Source: Lepidostoma basale (lineage: Eukaryota > Arthropoda > Insecta > Trichoptera > Lepidostomatidae). Taken from it: 64,000 nt of DNA. How positions within the stretch are numbered: position 1 is the first letter of the stretch; each line of letters begins with the position of its first letter. Location of the stretch: the NCBI GenBank assembly GCA_022606425.2, contig JAHDVF020001348.1, positions 1,059,001-1,123,000 of the forward strand, written 5' to 3'. Position numbers and translations under genes: made by a program. This document shows positions 50,985 through 61,640 of the stretch, piece after piece. The notes under the pieces are model-generated. The model had not been told where the DNA came from and did not search any database. It saw nothing but the letters and a program-made list of their open reading frames with translations.

Positions 50985-51110
50985 CCATCACGCCGTTGCC
51001 CCGGAGGATGGACGGCCAGACTGTTCTATCCTGACATAACTCTCGCGCCTCTTCTACATTCTAACACCATGACACGACGCTCGTTGATTGCTTCGAAGAG
51101 ATGAGCATCT
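50985..51110 (-). mobile_element. RTE-like (GTTA)-family 3' end
   Basis: AAGTAACCATCACGCCGTTGC then the reverse of WRSILS and NVEE regions. Confidence 0.6.
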
Positions 51111-51114
51111 CATT

Positions 51115-51255
51115 ACCCATTTCTTTAAATCAATCAGGGGATATTTCGAGAACTCGGCCGTGCTAGAGGGTGTTGGTCTTTTTGTCCCTGATAGATTTCT
51201 CCGACATTTTGGTTTACCTACCGGCCACCAGAACCAATCTGCCTCTGGTGTCCAT
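51115..51255 (+). mobile_element. jockey-like LINE fragment
   Basis: Encodes HYPFLXINQGIFRELGRARG-like and VGLFVPDRFLRHFGLPTGHQ, matching the ORF at 45025-45441. Confidence 0.6.
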
Positions 51256-51279
51256 CCATCTTAGTGACCTTTCTTTTTC

Positions 51280-51365
51280 TTCTTTCGGTGCCCCCCAACT
51301 TTGATCACTGCAGCAAAGGCATCTCTATCCTGCGCCACTTGGAACAGGTTCTGAAGAGCTGCCTT
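51280..51365 (+). repeat. short dispersed repeat
   Basis: GCGCCACTTGGAACAGGTTC and CCAACTTTGATCACTGCAGC match the reverse of 44212-44285. Confidence 0.5.
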
Positions 51366-51399
51366 CTACCAACTTCCCGACATCCCTCCACTTTACCCA

Positions 51400-51610
51400 T
51401 TAATATCAGTCGAAATGACCCTTACTTAATTTTATTTAGGACTCATTCATCTACCTTACATACGTTTCCAACTTCTTCGTTGGGTATTTTCTATCATACG
51501 TGTATGACTCGCTGTATGAATATGGAGAATGCTAGAGAGATGTGTCAGGATAGAGTAGTGTGGCGGTCCATTCTTTCTGCCTACCATTTTGGGGAAACGG
51601 TGTGATTGTT
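51400..51610 (+). mobile_element. mixed (GTTA)-family pieces
   Basis: MTRCMNMENAREMCQDRVVW and RSILSAYHFGET, stop at 51603-51605, then GTTTGTTGTTGTT instead of (GTTA)n. Confidence 0.65.
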
Positions 51611-52059
51611 TGTTGTTGTTATGTATTATAGCTACCCTATAAAACGCGATAGTAAAGGCTTTCTCGTGATTGATATTGACACAGTTAGACGACCTCTTGA
51701 TAATGCCATTCGGTTGATCCCGCCATTCTGGCGCCATCTAGGGACGAACGGCCTCATACAGCCTGTTTATATTCACATAAAATACTCCATTGAGTAAGCA
51801 CTTAATGCTGTTCTTAATTGTCCTACGTAAGTTTCGTACTAATGCCAATGCATCCATTTATCACAAGTTTACTCTTGAGCCTTTAACTGCTTCTGCTTCT
51901 TCTTCGAGTGCCATGTCAGGTCCCCCCGACGTTGGCTATCACCCTGGCGTAGGCCTCTCTGTCTTATGCCAGAGGGAATAACTCCCCCATCCCATGAACT
52001 CCAGTCCATTCCTTGATATTCTCGAGCCAGGATATCTGGGGTCTTCCCACAACGCGCCT
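51611..52059. other. intron sequence, no gene
   Basis: 51890-52060 is less AT-rich (CCCCGACGTTGGCTATCACC, CAGGATATCTGGGGTCTTCC) and probably a LINE 3' piece on the minus strand, not assigned. Confidence 0.35.
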
Positions 52060-52455
52060 ATCCTCGATTAGGCAGAAGGAGTGTACTGCCACGCTTTTCT
52101 TTCCTGACATATTTCTCTCGCTTCCTCAACATTCATACATCGTGTCATGCACGCGCGTCGATTTCTCTGACTCCTCACATGGCCGACATTCAATATTTGA
52201 TGTTTTTGACGTGCCACGTTTTCCTCGGTCTTCCTCTATTACTGGTTCCATTTAAATCGTTTACTTATAATATTTTTACCATTCCTTCTTCATTAATTCT
52301 TTCCATGTGTCCAAACCATCTTAATGATCCTTTATTTTGTTCATAACACCATCATTCGCACCGCATTCACTTCTTATATTTTCATTCGACACTCTATCAT
52401 ACACAGAGTATCCACACATTCGTCTAAGAGATCTCATTTCTACTGCATTTATTCT
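52060..52455 (-). mobile_element. RTE-like (GTTA)-family copy
   Basis: Minus strand runs from the NAVEMRSLRRMC region to WQYTPSA at about 52075; frameshifted. Confidence 0.7.
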
Positions 52456-52620
52456 ACTAACTAACTAACTAACCATCACGCCGTCTCCCCGAAAGGGTTG
52501 GCAGAAAGAATGGACTGTCACACTTTAACCGATGCGGCACTCCATCCTTCTCTTTTCGCCGCGCGGGAGATGCGGTGTGATGGGTTGCGAACCTCATCGC
52601 CACCAATAGGCATCTCCCGC
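52455..52620. repeat. chimeric (GTTA)-tail repeat, copy 2
   Basis: CTAACTAACTAACTAACCAT followed by GATGCGGCACTCCATCCTTC, as at 46315-46455 with a few substitutions. Confidence 0.8.
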
Positions 52621-52624
52621 CACC

Positions 52625-53190
52625 TCCATTCTACTAACTATATTTGTATGAATAATGTAAGTAGATATAATAAGCTTTTATTTGACTTATGCATGGATGC
52701 CACTTTGTTTGCTTTTATTTTATACCTTCTCTGTTATCGTAAAGAGATCTCCTTAGGTTCATTATCGCGTAAAGTCTAGCGCATCTCCAATCGTGTTACG
52801 TTACCAACAATCCATGACCATTTACCCCACAGGTTCTAAACATTTTATAGACCACTGCCCCTTGTACACGAAATGAAATCTCCAATGCCCCCTTTCGCAT
52901 AATATTTGTACCAATTATTAAAAAATGTATTGTTGCAAATTATTTTTTCATCTATCTGTGGAAACATGTTTAATATTGTGAATCGCGTATTTGCTCACCG
53001 CTTGCAAAGAATTAGTCACCTTGAAATATGTAAAATCATTTATAAACAATTTGTAAGAATTGTTTTTCTTAGAAACACTTTATTTCGTCCTACCTCAGAT
53101 AACTTATTTTTTATTTATATAATATCATTCAGTATCCCTTAATTATGTAATCATTGTCATAAAATTTCTTAACGAGTTCCAAAAAACACT
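52625..53190. other. intron sequence, no gene
   Basis: AT-rich; nothing recognised. Confidence 0.4.
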
Positions 53191-53192
53191 TA

Positions 53193-54849
53193 GGGAAAGG
53201 GGGGGCTAGTTGTTACAAAAAAATAAAAAGTTAAATATCTGATAACTGTTTATTTTGAGACACATCATATTGATTATATCTTAAAGAACATATATTAAAT
53301 TATAATAAAACAATTTACATGTGTCCATAGGAAGTCCACAAAAAAAATTATAACATTTATAAAAAAAAAATGAAAGTGTAACAACGTGCCCCACGGGGGG
53401 GCAAGTTGTTACAAGGTGGGGGCATGTTGTTACGAACTAAAACAGAAATCAAACATGTATGTAATTTAGAGCAATCAAAACTCTCAAAACTGTCCAGGTT
53501 TAGAGCAATCAAAACTCTCCATACATGCCAAAAACAGGCATTCTTCATGTTCCGAGTCGGAAGAAGAATCCAGTACTTGCTTCTTCTTCAGTTTCTTCTA
53601 CTGTTTTTTTTTTCAATTTTGAAATGCACACATCGAAATGTTTTTTTTTAATTGATTTGGCAGCCTGTTTTTGTTTTCTCGAACTCTCTTCCAGTTCAAT
53701 TTGGTTCTTAACCGGAGTGTCAGTCAAGATTGCTGATTAAATTTTTCTTCCGGAAAAATTAATTTCTTGGTCCAGATTTAGGATATGGCCTTATTTGTTC
53801 AGGCGTGGTATGCTGTATTTTATTGATGCCACTTGTTGATGGCTGCGGTTCCGTGAAAATGGATAATTGCTTTTCTTAATTTTGAGATAGAGCTTCACAA
53901 CTGGAGGTTGCAGGTTGTAAAGGAGAAGATGAATGTGATTCGTTGACCACAGAAACGGTTTCTGCCATGGTTTCATTGGTATTATCTATTGATAAACTTT
54001 CAGTGCTAACGTTTTCAGGCTTTGGACGATAGGTTATTTCGGAAGGCTCAAAGTTTTCCTCTGAAAAGACATCTCGATTATATGGCCATATAGTATATAT
54101 ACTGTAAGCTCCTTTTCCTGATCGACAGAAAATTTTTGCCGAGGCTTGTTGTAACCCACTAAGTTAAATGTGGTTGGACCATTCTCTTGACGTTTTATGT
54201 AACGATGTAATGTCATAAAATTTACTTTGTATGCTTCGGCAGCTTTTCGCATAGATAATTGTTTTCCTGTTACTTCTTTAGCTGCTCTTTTGTAGGTCTC
54301 CTCGGAAATTTTACCTCTATTGTTTTTTTTATGTGTCCGTACCATTGTTATATAAAATCTAGAACAATAATAATAAATAGTTTAATAATTTTATATGAAT
54401 ATGCCATTTGAAGTTAAAGGGAAACGTAGTGGGACTAGTTGTTACAGTAACAACTTGCCCCCCCATCGTTGTAACAACTAGCCCCCCTGACCCAAAATAG
54501 AAACAAATTGTTATAACATTAACACGGAAAGTGTTATTATTTCGATATATTATCTAAATATAAGCAGAGACATGTAGAGTTTTACCAATTTACTTAGAAT
54601 CAACTTACCTCTTATAGTTAGTGAACAATTAAACTTCAAAACCAGTCAACGAAAGTTACATCAGATACGAAATACACTATAATCGGTTTTATTTGAATTA
54701 CGCACGACCGGCAAGAGCGACGTTCCGTCGAGCACCGCGGACACGATACCTAGACATACTGTGCGACACGTACGCCACAGAACCTAGTGGTGGGGGAGTT
54801 ATTTAGAATGTAACAACTTGCCCCCGTAACAACTAGCCCCCCCTTCCCC
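53193..54849 (-). mobile_element. pogo/Tigger-like DNA transposon with deleted catalytic domain
   Basis: Terminal inverted repeats of 24 bp (53193-53216 and 54826-54849, ending GGCTAGTTGTTAC) differ at one base and are flanked by TA on both sides. On the minus strand an N-terminal frame (54345 to about 54080) reads KISEETYKRAAKEVTGKQLS and MRKAAEAYKVNFMTLHRYIK, a psq-type helix-turn-helix. It then jumps to a C-terminal tail: DVFSEENFEPSEITYRPKPE, TPEQIRPYPKSGPRN, ILTDTPVKN-like TDTPVKNQIELEESSRKQKQ. The DDE core is missing. The unit GTTGTTAC recurs several times near both ends in both orientations. Confidence 0.82.
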
Positions 54850-54944
54850 TACCAGTATTTCTGGGCTTACCCAAATAATTATTTGTTAAAAATGTATAAA
54901 GTCACATTAATTTTCGTTAATTACCATATTCTTCTCCATTTACT

Positions 54945-55080
54945 AGTGTATCTTATATAAACAGCAACGAGCTGAAATTTCGTCACATTTGATAATGCCT
55001 TAGAAGGGCGAAACATGTCATTCCCATAAAGTATAATAAAACTTCTAGAGAACTGACGTTTTCATTCGTATTAATTAAAT
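54945..55080 (+). repeat. PLE-type terminal repeat, family 5, best copy
   Basis: Core UUGAUAA, spacer U, stem II GCCUU-AGA-AGGGC, GAAA, palindrome ACAUGU, C17. Stem I is poor (2 pairs). Continues to the shared ending TAAAACTTCTAGAGAACTGA and TTTTCATTCGTATTAATT. Confidence 0.6.
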
Positions 55081-55189
55081 TAGTAGTAATTGATATTTTT
55101 TATTTATTTATTTACACGATAACAATACGATATGTAGATATGTTAAATAGATATATTATTTATTCGTGAAAACAGTATTTTGTAACTAA

Positions 55190-55260
55190 CTAAGCATCAT
55201 GCTATTTCTCCGAAGAGGGTGGACTGCCACACTGTTCTATCCTCTCAAAATTTCTCGATA
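55190..55260 (-). mobile_element. RTE-like (GTTA)-family 3' end
   Basis: AACTAACTAAGCATCATGCT, about 70 bp, followed at 55278-55330 by a worn family 3 piece (CGACCGGTTTCGGCAG). Confidence 0.5.
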
Positions 55261-55359
55261 TTCATACGACTTTTCATTCGACCGGTTTCGGCAGCTCGCT
55301 GCTCGTGGGCAAAAACATTTGTAGTTTTTAACTAAATGTACATTTCATAACAATACAAT

Positions 55360-55835
55360 TATGTATGGAAGTGAAGCTTAGAGTTGGCAGAAGAAGGATG
55401 AAAGTAGGTAAATGCTGTAGAAATGAGGTCACTAAGAAGGATGTGCGGAAAAAGAATGTATGATAGAATATCTAATGATGTAAGAAAATAATGTAAGGCG
55501 GATAAATGCGTGATAAATAAAATCAAGAAAGGGTCACTGAGATGGTTTGGACACATGGAACGACGGATGAGGGAAGAATGGTTAAAAAAATATATACAAG
55601 TAGTCTGAATGGAAAAATAAGTCGAAGAAGGCCAAGGAAAACATTGCATGACGAAATTAATCAATTACTGAAAGGCGGCCCTGTTCGAAGTAGGAACAAT
55701 CGACGAGGGTGCATGTCACGATGTGTGAATGTAGAAGAGGCGCGTGAGTTATGTCAAGATAGAACAATGTGGCGATCCATCCTCTCTGCCTACTCCCCCG
55801 GGGAAACGGCGTGATGGTTAGTTTGTTAGTTATAT
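55360..55835 (+). mobile_element. RTE-like (GTTA)-family copy
   Basis: YGSEA-WQKKDES, EMRSLRRMCGKRMYDRIS, TSSLNGKISRRRPRKTLHDE and CVNVEEARELCQDRTMWRSI, stop at 55812-55814, tail GATGGTTAGTTTGTTAGTTA. Subfamily of 31800-32320. Confidence 0.82.
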
Positions 55836-56059
55836 AATTATTTTGAGAAAATAACAGTGTTTTAATTCATAAAAAAATCTTACATAGATTTTATAAAAAG
55901 GCACTCCAATGAAAATGTTTATTGAAATCTCCAAGTGAAACTGTACACCGTAAAATCTTTAATCTGAATGTAGGCATTTAAAAACAAAAACACTTTAAGA
56001 ATGGTAATTCTATTTTTAAATTCCTACCAAAACCTTTATACCTACAATATAACTAACTT

Positions 56060-56540
56060 ACTATCCGAAAGGGTAGGCAGAAAGAATGTTATATTGAAGA
56101 AATTATTCAAATTGTCATTAGAACAAATGAAATTTTATTTTTGCACCTCGTCACCTGAGAGTAAGAGGGTTCCAACTAACAAAATTTCACATTTGGCTTT
56201 TTTTCGTGAAAAGGGTTCTTACTAACCTTATCTATACGTACCATTAAAAAAAACATGTAATAGTATCGTCATTTTGATGTTACGAAAAGAATCAAGTTCC
56301 ATCTGATCATTCAAAACACACGATTCACTGAAGAAGGATTCATTTAAACATAGAACTTTATTATTCCAACTGTTGTCAGACAAAATATACACGTTTTTCG
56401 GTAAAACAATCTCTGGAAATTGGAATAAAACCCCTTTATTCCAAGATACACACCCGAAACCAACAAAACTTTGACTTCATTTTTCTCAGCTTTTTACTTT
56501 TGTCAGTTGGAACCTTCTTACTCTCGGGTGACGACCTGTC
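56060..56540. repeat. inverted-repeat element, about 40-bp arms
   Basis: CGTCACCTGAGAGTAAGAGG at about 56147 and its inverse CTTACTCTCGGGTGACGACC at about 56518, extended by GGTTCCAACTRACAAA. The arms are about 340 bp apart; no coding sequence. Confidence 0.6.
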
Positions 56541-56984
56541 AAAATTCTTTATATAAACGAAAAAATAAAAGATTCCGTCTTTATTAGTACCTACTCTCGA
56601 GCCGCGAAGAAATTTTGTTTTTATATCACATTGTGTACATACGTACATGAAAATCGCGTGATTGCTACAAGCTTTACTTAGGAAATGCTTTAATGAATGC
56701 ATTACAGGTTAAATACGCGTTTTGAGTTTACACGTATATGTCAGCATTTCAATCTCTCGTATTTACTCGTAATTATCTATGCTTCTTTTTTTCGCGGTTT
56801 CTCACAGTGTTGTCTTGAAAGTATTTACCAGGCCGTAAGCACCATAAACAAATTTTCGAACATGGAGATTTATGGGGCCGTATGTACCTCCATTTCAGTA
56901 TAAGAGAATCTGTGAGATTACTATGTGTCTCGTACCGTGATCTCATTATTTTTATTTCGATTATAAATGTGAAATAATTCCAAA
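56541..56984. other. intron sequence, no gene
   Basis: Nothing recognised. Confidence 0.4.
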
Positions 56985-57415
56985 AAAGCTAGAATGGCAG
57001 TGCACAATGGTGTTCTTCTAGACGAATGTGTTTGATAGTGTCGAATGAAAATATAAGAATTGAATGCGGTGCGAATGGTGGTGTTATGAACAAAATAATG
57101 AAAGTATCATTAAGATGGTTTGGACATAAGAAAATAATGAATAAAGAAAGAATGGTAAAAAAATATATGTTAACGATGTAAATGGAACTAGAAATTGAGG
57201 AAGACCTAGGAAACGTGGCACGTTCAATTAAATCAAATATTGAATGTCGGCCATGTGAGGAGTCCGAGAAATCGACGTGCGTGCATGACACGATATATGA
57301 ATGTTGAGGAAGCGAGATAAATATGTCAGGAAAGAAAAGCGTGGCAGTACACTCCTTCTGCCTTCCCCTCGGGGAGACGGCGTGATGGTTAGTTAGTAAG
57401 TTATTTACACAAAAG
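56985..57415 (+). mobile_element. RTE-like (GTTA)-family copy
   Basis: ARMAVHNGVL at the start, then RIECGANGGVMNKIM, the RWFGHKKI region, HVRSPRNRRACMTRYMNVEE-like reading and tail GATGGTTAGTTAGTAAGTT. Deletion after NGVL. Confidence 0.75.
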
Positions 57416-57579
57416 GTAACTTTTCGTTTTTATATTAACCTTTAATTGGACGCAAGGAAACAGATTTCATTAAATAATTTTGGTTTCAATAGAGAGGTAT
57501 AAACATAAACAACAAAGATATAACCTCTTAACGTACAATACTTCTTCTCACTGATTGTTTCATGAACAATGATGTAAAC

Positions 57580-57800
57580 TCCATCTTCACATCTTAACCC
57601 TACAATAAAATACCTCTCGAATTACGACCCAAACACCTTCCAAAATCGATCCTCCTTCAGAGGAACACTCCGGGCCACACTAATCATGCTCCCGCATAAA
57701 CCAACAACTCACCAAAACAATCCAACAATGTTCCCATCAGACGTAAGAGGAATAGCCACAACAGCTGAACCTCTGTAAGCCAGAAGATCCAAGTCCATAT
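57580..57800 (-). repeat. dispersed module, short copy
   Basis: ACACTCCGGGCCACACTAAT, GACGTAAGAGGAATAGCCAC and GTAAGCCAGAAGATCCAAGT, as in 30165-30645. It directly precedes a family 5 terminal repeat. Confidence 0.65.
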
Positions 57801-57804
57801 TGAA

Positions 57805-57995
57805 TGATTAATACGGATGAAAACATTTGTTTTCTGGAAGTTTCATTATATTTTATAAGAATTAAACGTTTCGCCTTTCTATGGCATTATCAAAAATATT
57901 TAATAATGCCTTAGAAAGGCTAAACACACCATTCCCATAAAATAGAAAACAAACGTTTTCATTCTTATTAATTACTTCTAATCTATTATTCTTTT
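57805..57995. repeat. inverted pair of family 5 terminal repeats
   Basis: GTTTCGCCTTTCTATGGCAT on the left and its inverse ATGCCTTAGAAAGGCTAAAC on the right, meeting at about 57900; outer ends share CGGATGAAAAC/GTTTTCATTC. Confidence 0.75.
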
Positions 57996-58009
57996 CATTT
58001 CATCGATAA

Positions 58010-58235
58010 ATATGTTCGTTGTTTCTTGAACAATTATGTAAAACTCCATATTAAATAATAATACAAATTAAAAATTCTGTTTTTTAGATTGTTTTTTTAT
58101 ATTTTATGGGAATGGAATATTTCGCCTTGCTAAAGCATTATCAAATGTAGCGAGGACAACAACAACGCGCTTGATTCTCGCTGAATTTGGTAATGAAACT
58201 TCTAGTTAACAGACGTTTTCATTCGTATTAATTAT
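58010..58235. repeat. second family 5 repeat cluster
   Basis: TTCGCCTTGCTAAAGCATTA (left, reverse) and a right end TTCTAGTTAACAGACGTTTT then TTCATTCGTATTAATTATAT. Confidence 0.6.
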
Positions 58236-58499
58236 ATGACATATTGTTCAATATTGATTCAATTTATATTGAATGTAATCTTGAAGAATAAGCGCGTGCG
58301 TGATTTCCCTACCATCTTCAACGAGTCATGTATCGTTTAGTGCGTATTCTTCCGTAGCGAAAAATATTGTAAATAAGCACTTTTCATAGGAAAGTAAAAG
58401 TTAACACCGTTTTTGCTTCTCACATCTCAATGGTTACAATTATAACACAATGCGTTCAATAGTGATACCGCCAATGCATTAAAAAAGTACTTAGTCTTC

Positions 58500-59080
58500 T
58501 TCTTCTTCCTGGCGCTATGCCAACTCATTATTTGTGTTGACTGTTGGGGTCGGCTCGTCTTGATCTCAAGCTGTACTTCTTACGGTTCTGAGTATCGCCT
58601 TCACTCAAGCCATTTCTCTGCAAGACGCTATTGCACTGAATCATCCACGTGTTCCTAGGTCTTCCTCTGGATGGTTGACGAGGAAGATTCACAGACAGAG
58701 CTCTATTTGCTGTGTGGTCTGGTGGTCTCCGTTTTATATACCCGTACAATCTCATCTGCCTTTTTTAAAGCTTACTATTTATATCAGTTATTCCCAGACT
58801 ACCCCGAATGCGTGAATTTTTTATTTTGTCTCTCAGCCATACCCCAGCGGACCACCTAAACATTCGCATTTCTGCCGTTTCCAGTTGCCCAGTGAAGCCG
58901 CTGTACATAGTCCAACACTCTAAGCAAAACATAATTGCAGGTCTGACAATAGTCTTAAAAACATTTTGGGTCACATAACACTCAAAAGAGTACTTAGTAT
59001 TTTTTTTAAATCGCAAAACCGTCTGAAACACATGATCTGTCGTCTTCAAAACATTCTTAACCATCCCTTGCCAATTTCTT
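58500..59080 (-). mobile_element. RTE-type RT C-terminal part, type F
   Basis: Minus strand: VRPAIMFCLECWTMYSGFTG, LETAEMRMFRWSAGVWLRDK, IKNSRIRGSLGITDI, then QPSRGRPRNTWMIQCNSVLQ and a GAAGAAGAAG end at about 58500. Fits the YGxECW...RMLRW.xGV.RxDxIRN block. Confidence 0.8.
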
Positions 59081-59199
59081 CTAATAATTTAAACATATAT
59101 ATGGTAAATAAAAAGCAATCTTCGTGGCTGTGCGACGAAATTTTCACTTTAATTTTAGTTCGATGAAGGATCGGAACGTTCAGATATGTTGTTGAGACG

Positions 59200-59582
59200 G
59201 TCACAATGTTAAAAAAAAGTGCCAACAAGCTGAGAGTCACACAGTGAGCAATGGAAAGAGCCATTGTGGATCTGAATGAGGACATACGAGCCAGGACAAA
59301 AGTCTCCGACATCACCAAGTTGGCCACAACCTTTAAGTGAGTCGGACGGGACAGGTCGCTCGTGACCCAGATGAAAAGTGGACGAGGCGACTGCTGTTCT
59401 GGTGCCAGAGAACGGCAAAGCGTGGAGTTGGGAGCTAACAGTTGCATTGGCGCGACGATATCCAGAAGAATGCGGGAAGGGCCTGGATGCGGATCGTTGA
59501 GAATAGAGTGGAGTGGAAAATACGAAAGGAGGCCTACGTCCAGGAGTGGACAGCCATAACAAACTGAAAAAGAAGAAGGTTT
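59200..59582 (+). mobile_element. RTE-like fragment type C with (GAA)n tail
   Basis: Equivalent to 3130-3540: ERAIVDLNEDIRARTKVSDI, SRDPDEKWTRRLLFWCQRTA, then EAYVQEW and AAAAGAAGAAGG. Confidence 0.75.
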
Positions 59583-59629
59583 AAAATATCACTTTGGTAC
59601 GAACCGAGTTATAATTTAAACCGAGACTT

Positions 59630-59975
59630 CCGAAATGAAGACACTGAGGACGATAGCAGGCAAGACATTGAGAACGATAGCAGGCAAGACACTGAGAGAT
59701 CGCGCGAGGAACACCAGAATAAGAGAGATATGTGAGGTTGAGGATATTATAAGATGGATCAGACAGCGAAAAAGGGACTGGTACGGTCATGTTCAAAGAA
59801 TGGACACCACCAGACTCCCCTATATTGCATTGCATAATCAGCCTCATGGGACTCGTCCTTGAGGAAGACCTCCTAAAAGATGGAAGGACAGCTGGGAATC
59901 TACCTCACGGGAGGAGCAACACTCTGAAGAACAGACCACATAAGTCTACAACAAGGAAGTATAAGAAGAATTATA
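59630..59975 (+). mobile_element. LINE C-terminal fragment, type B, best copy
   Basis: LRTIAGKTLRDRARNTRIRE, ICEVEDIIRWIRQRKRDWYG, HVQRMDTTRLPYIALHNQPH, then GRPPKRWKDSWES. The stretch coding for TLRTIAGK is duplicated in tandem. Ends AGTATAAGAAGAA. Confidence 0.8.
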
Positions 59976-59979
59976 GTTT

Positions 59980-60095
59980 AAGGCATCTATTGAGAACAGG
60001 TAAAACATAAAAACATATATAATACCAGGAACGCATGAGAGATGGTTCGACATTAGGAATACAAGATACTCTCCAAAGTCAAGCATCGCACGGTT
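59980..60095 (-). mobile_element. jockey-like LINE 3' end
   Basis: AAGGCATCTATTGAGAACAG and ATGGTTCGACATTAGGAATA match the 3' UTR at 44945-45050. Confidence 0.65.
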
Positions 60096-60664
60096 GCCGA
60101 CGCTTCTTTTTCCTAACACTCTTTTGAGTTACTCCAGATCCCCTATGTGGTGCAAATGATCTAGCCAGCCTAATATGTTAATTTCAAATAACTTGACTAC
60201 GCTGATGTACTGGAATTTCTCGACTGCTTTGGATGTCTTGTCTAGGATCTTGTCTTTCGAGAGTATCAGCCCGAAGGCTATTGCTCCCCCACCTGTTGGG
60301 AATGAGGATAGATGTATTTTATCTTCGATCTTCTAAAAAAATCCAAATTAAGATAATTAGATTTTCGTGTTCTAGTGTTCTAAATAAAGACTTTCAAATT
60401 AACGTGCGATATGGGGTATCGCTGTGCATACAGGAATTATAACGAATTCTCGGCAATCAACATAAAGTTAATGGTCCGATATAAAGTCACTTATCTGGTT
60501 TTTATCTGCGCTAATGGATAATGAATTTATACATACATTTTCTTATTAATCACATATTTCACAGCGGATATGATTAATCAAACGCTAACTTCGTAATATC
60601 AACTGGAGTCTCTTTTTACTCTGGGGATACTTTACTCGTACGAATGAAAGTGTTATAATATGAA
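60096..60664. other. intron sequence, unassigned
   Basis: 60100-60320 is more GC-rich and on the minus strand reads QYISVVKLFEINILGWLDHL, maybe a mobile-element remnant. Not identified. Confidence 0.3.
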
Positions 60665-61020
60665 CAAAATAATTAATCAAATCAAATCTGTTTATTTTCT
60701 CAAAAGATATTTATTACAAACAACAATTATAGTTCAAGGCATCTATTGAGAACAGGTAAAATACCTGTATAATATCTAATACCAAGAATGGTTCGACTTT
60801 AGGAATCCAAGATACTCCCCAAAGTCAAGAGTATTTAAATGTCTCCTGTCTTCACGAATGTGAAAGACGTCGATTTCGAACGATCATGTTCAGCAGTTGA
60901 ATTGCTCTCCCCACCGGCATCACCAGAGGGAGATTAGTTCTGCATGCTGGGAGATAAAACAGTCTGTGCTGACGCTGTCGAAGATAACCATCCGGAACAT
61001 AAAAATGGATAGCAAGATAA
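60665..61020 (-). mobile_element. jockey-like LINE C-terminus and 3' UTR
   Basis: Starts with TAATCAAATCAAATCTGTTT, then AAGGCATCTATTGAGAACAG, and on the minus strand LPLVMPVGRAIQLLN and DGYLRQRQHRLFYL-like words. Confidence 0.7.
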
Positions 61021-61049
61021 CAGATTTCTCTAAGGATCCCCTTATAAGT

Positions 61050-61350
61050 CTGAAAAAATGGGTCATTAAGATGGTTAGAACAAATAGAAAGAATGAATGA
61101 AGATAGAATGGTTAAGAATGTATATGTAAACGACGTGATCGGAGCTAGAAATAGAGGAATACCTAGGAAAACGTGGGACGATCAAATCAATACAATATAA
61201 AATTTTGGTTCTCGTAAGGAGTCGGAGATATCGACGTGCGCGCATGACACATTGTATGAATGTAGAGGAATCAAGGTAAGTGTCAGGACAGAACAATGTG
61301 AGTCTATTCTTTCTGCCTACTTTTCCGGCGAGACAGTGAAACAATTAATA
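61050..61350 (+). mobile_element. RTE-like (GTTA)-family fragment
   Basis: RWLEQIERMNEDRMVKNVYV, RNRGIPRKTWDDQINTI and CMNVEES, without a (GTTA)n tail (ACAGTGAAACAATTAATAA). Confidence 0.7.
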
Positions 61351-61387
61351 AATCATAAACATTTTAAACAATTTTTAAGGATTAATT

Positions 61388-61640
61388 ATATCTCAATAGA
61401 GACGAAGATGTAAATTGTTTTTGGAAACAGAATATGGTGGTCGAGGCGTTTACAGGACTTATGACCTATCATTGGTTGGGTTAAGCGATCGCTTTATGTA
61501 ATACAACATTCCCCATTCCTCCCTTCTTACGACCACCACGTCTGACTTATTTTTGAATGATATATATGCCTACTATGTTAAGAAACACTTCACATTTTTT
61601 AGTTCAATCTACATTAGCGCCATCTATAGCGCAAAAACAA
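61388..61640 (+). repeat. about 250-bp dispersed repeat, copy 2
   Basis: Second copy of 24365-24610, same orientation; differs by scattered substitutions and small gaps. Confidence 0.75.

Noticed and set aside
54034..54345. Helix-turn-helix protein as a domesticated transcription factor
   Set aside because: It lies inside intact TIRs with a TA duplication and next to the transposase tail; there is no sign of domestication.
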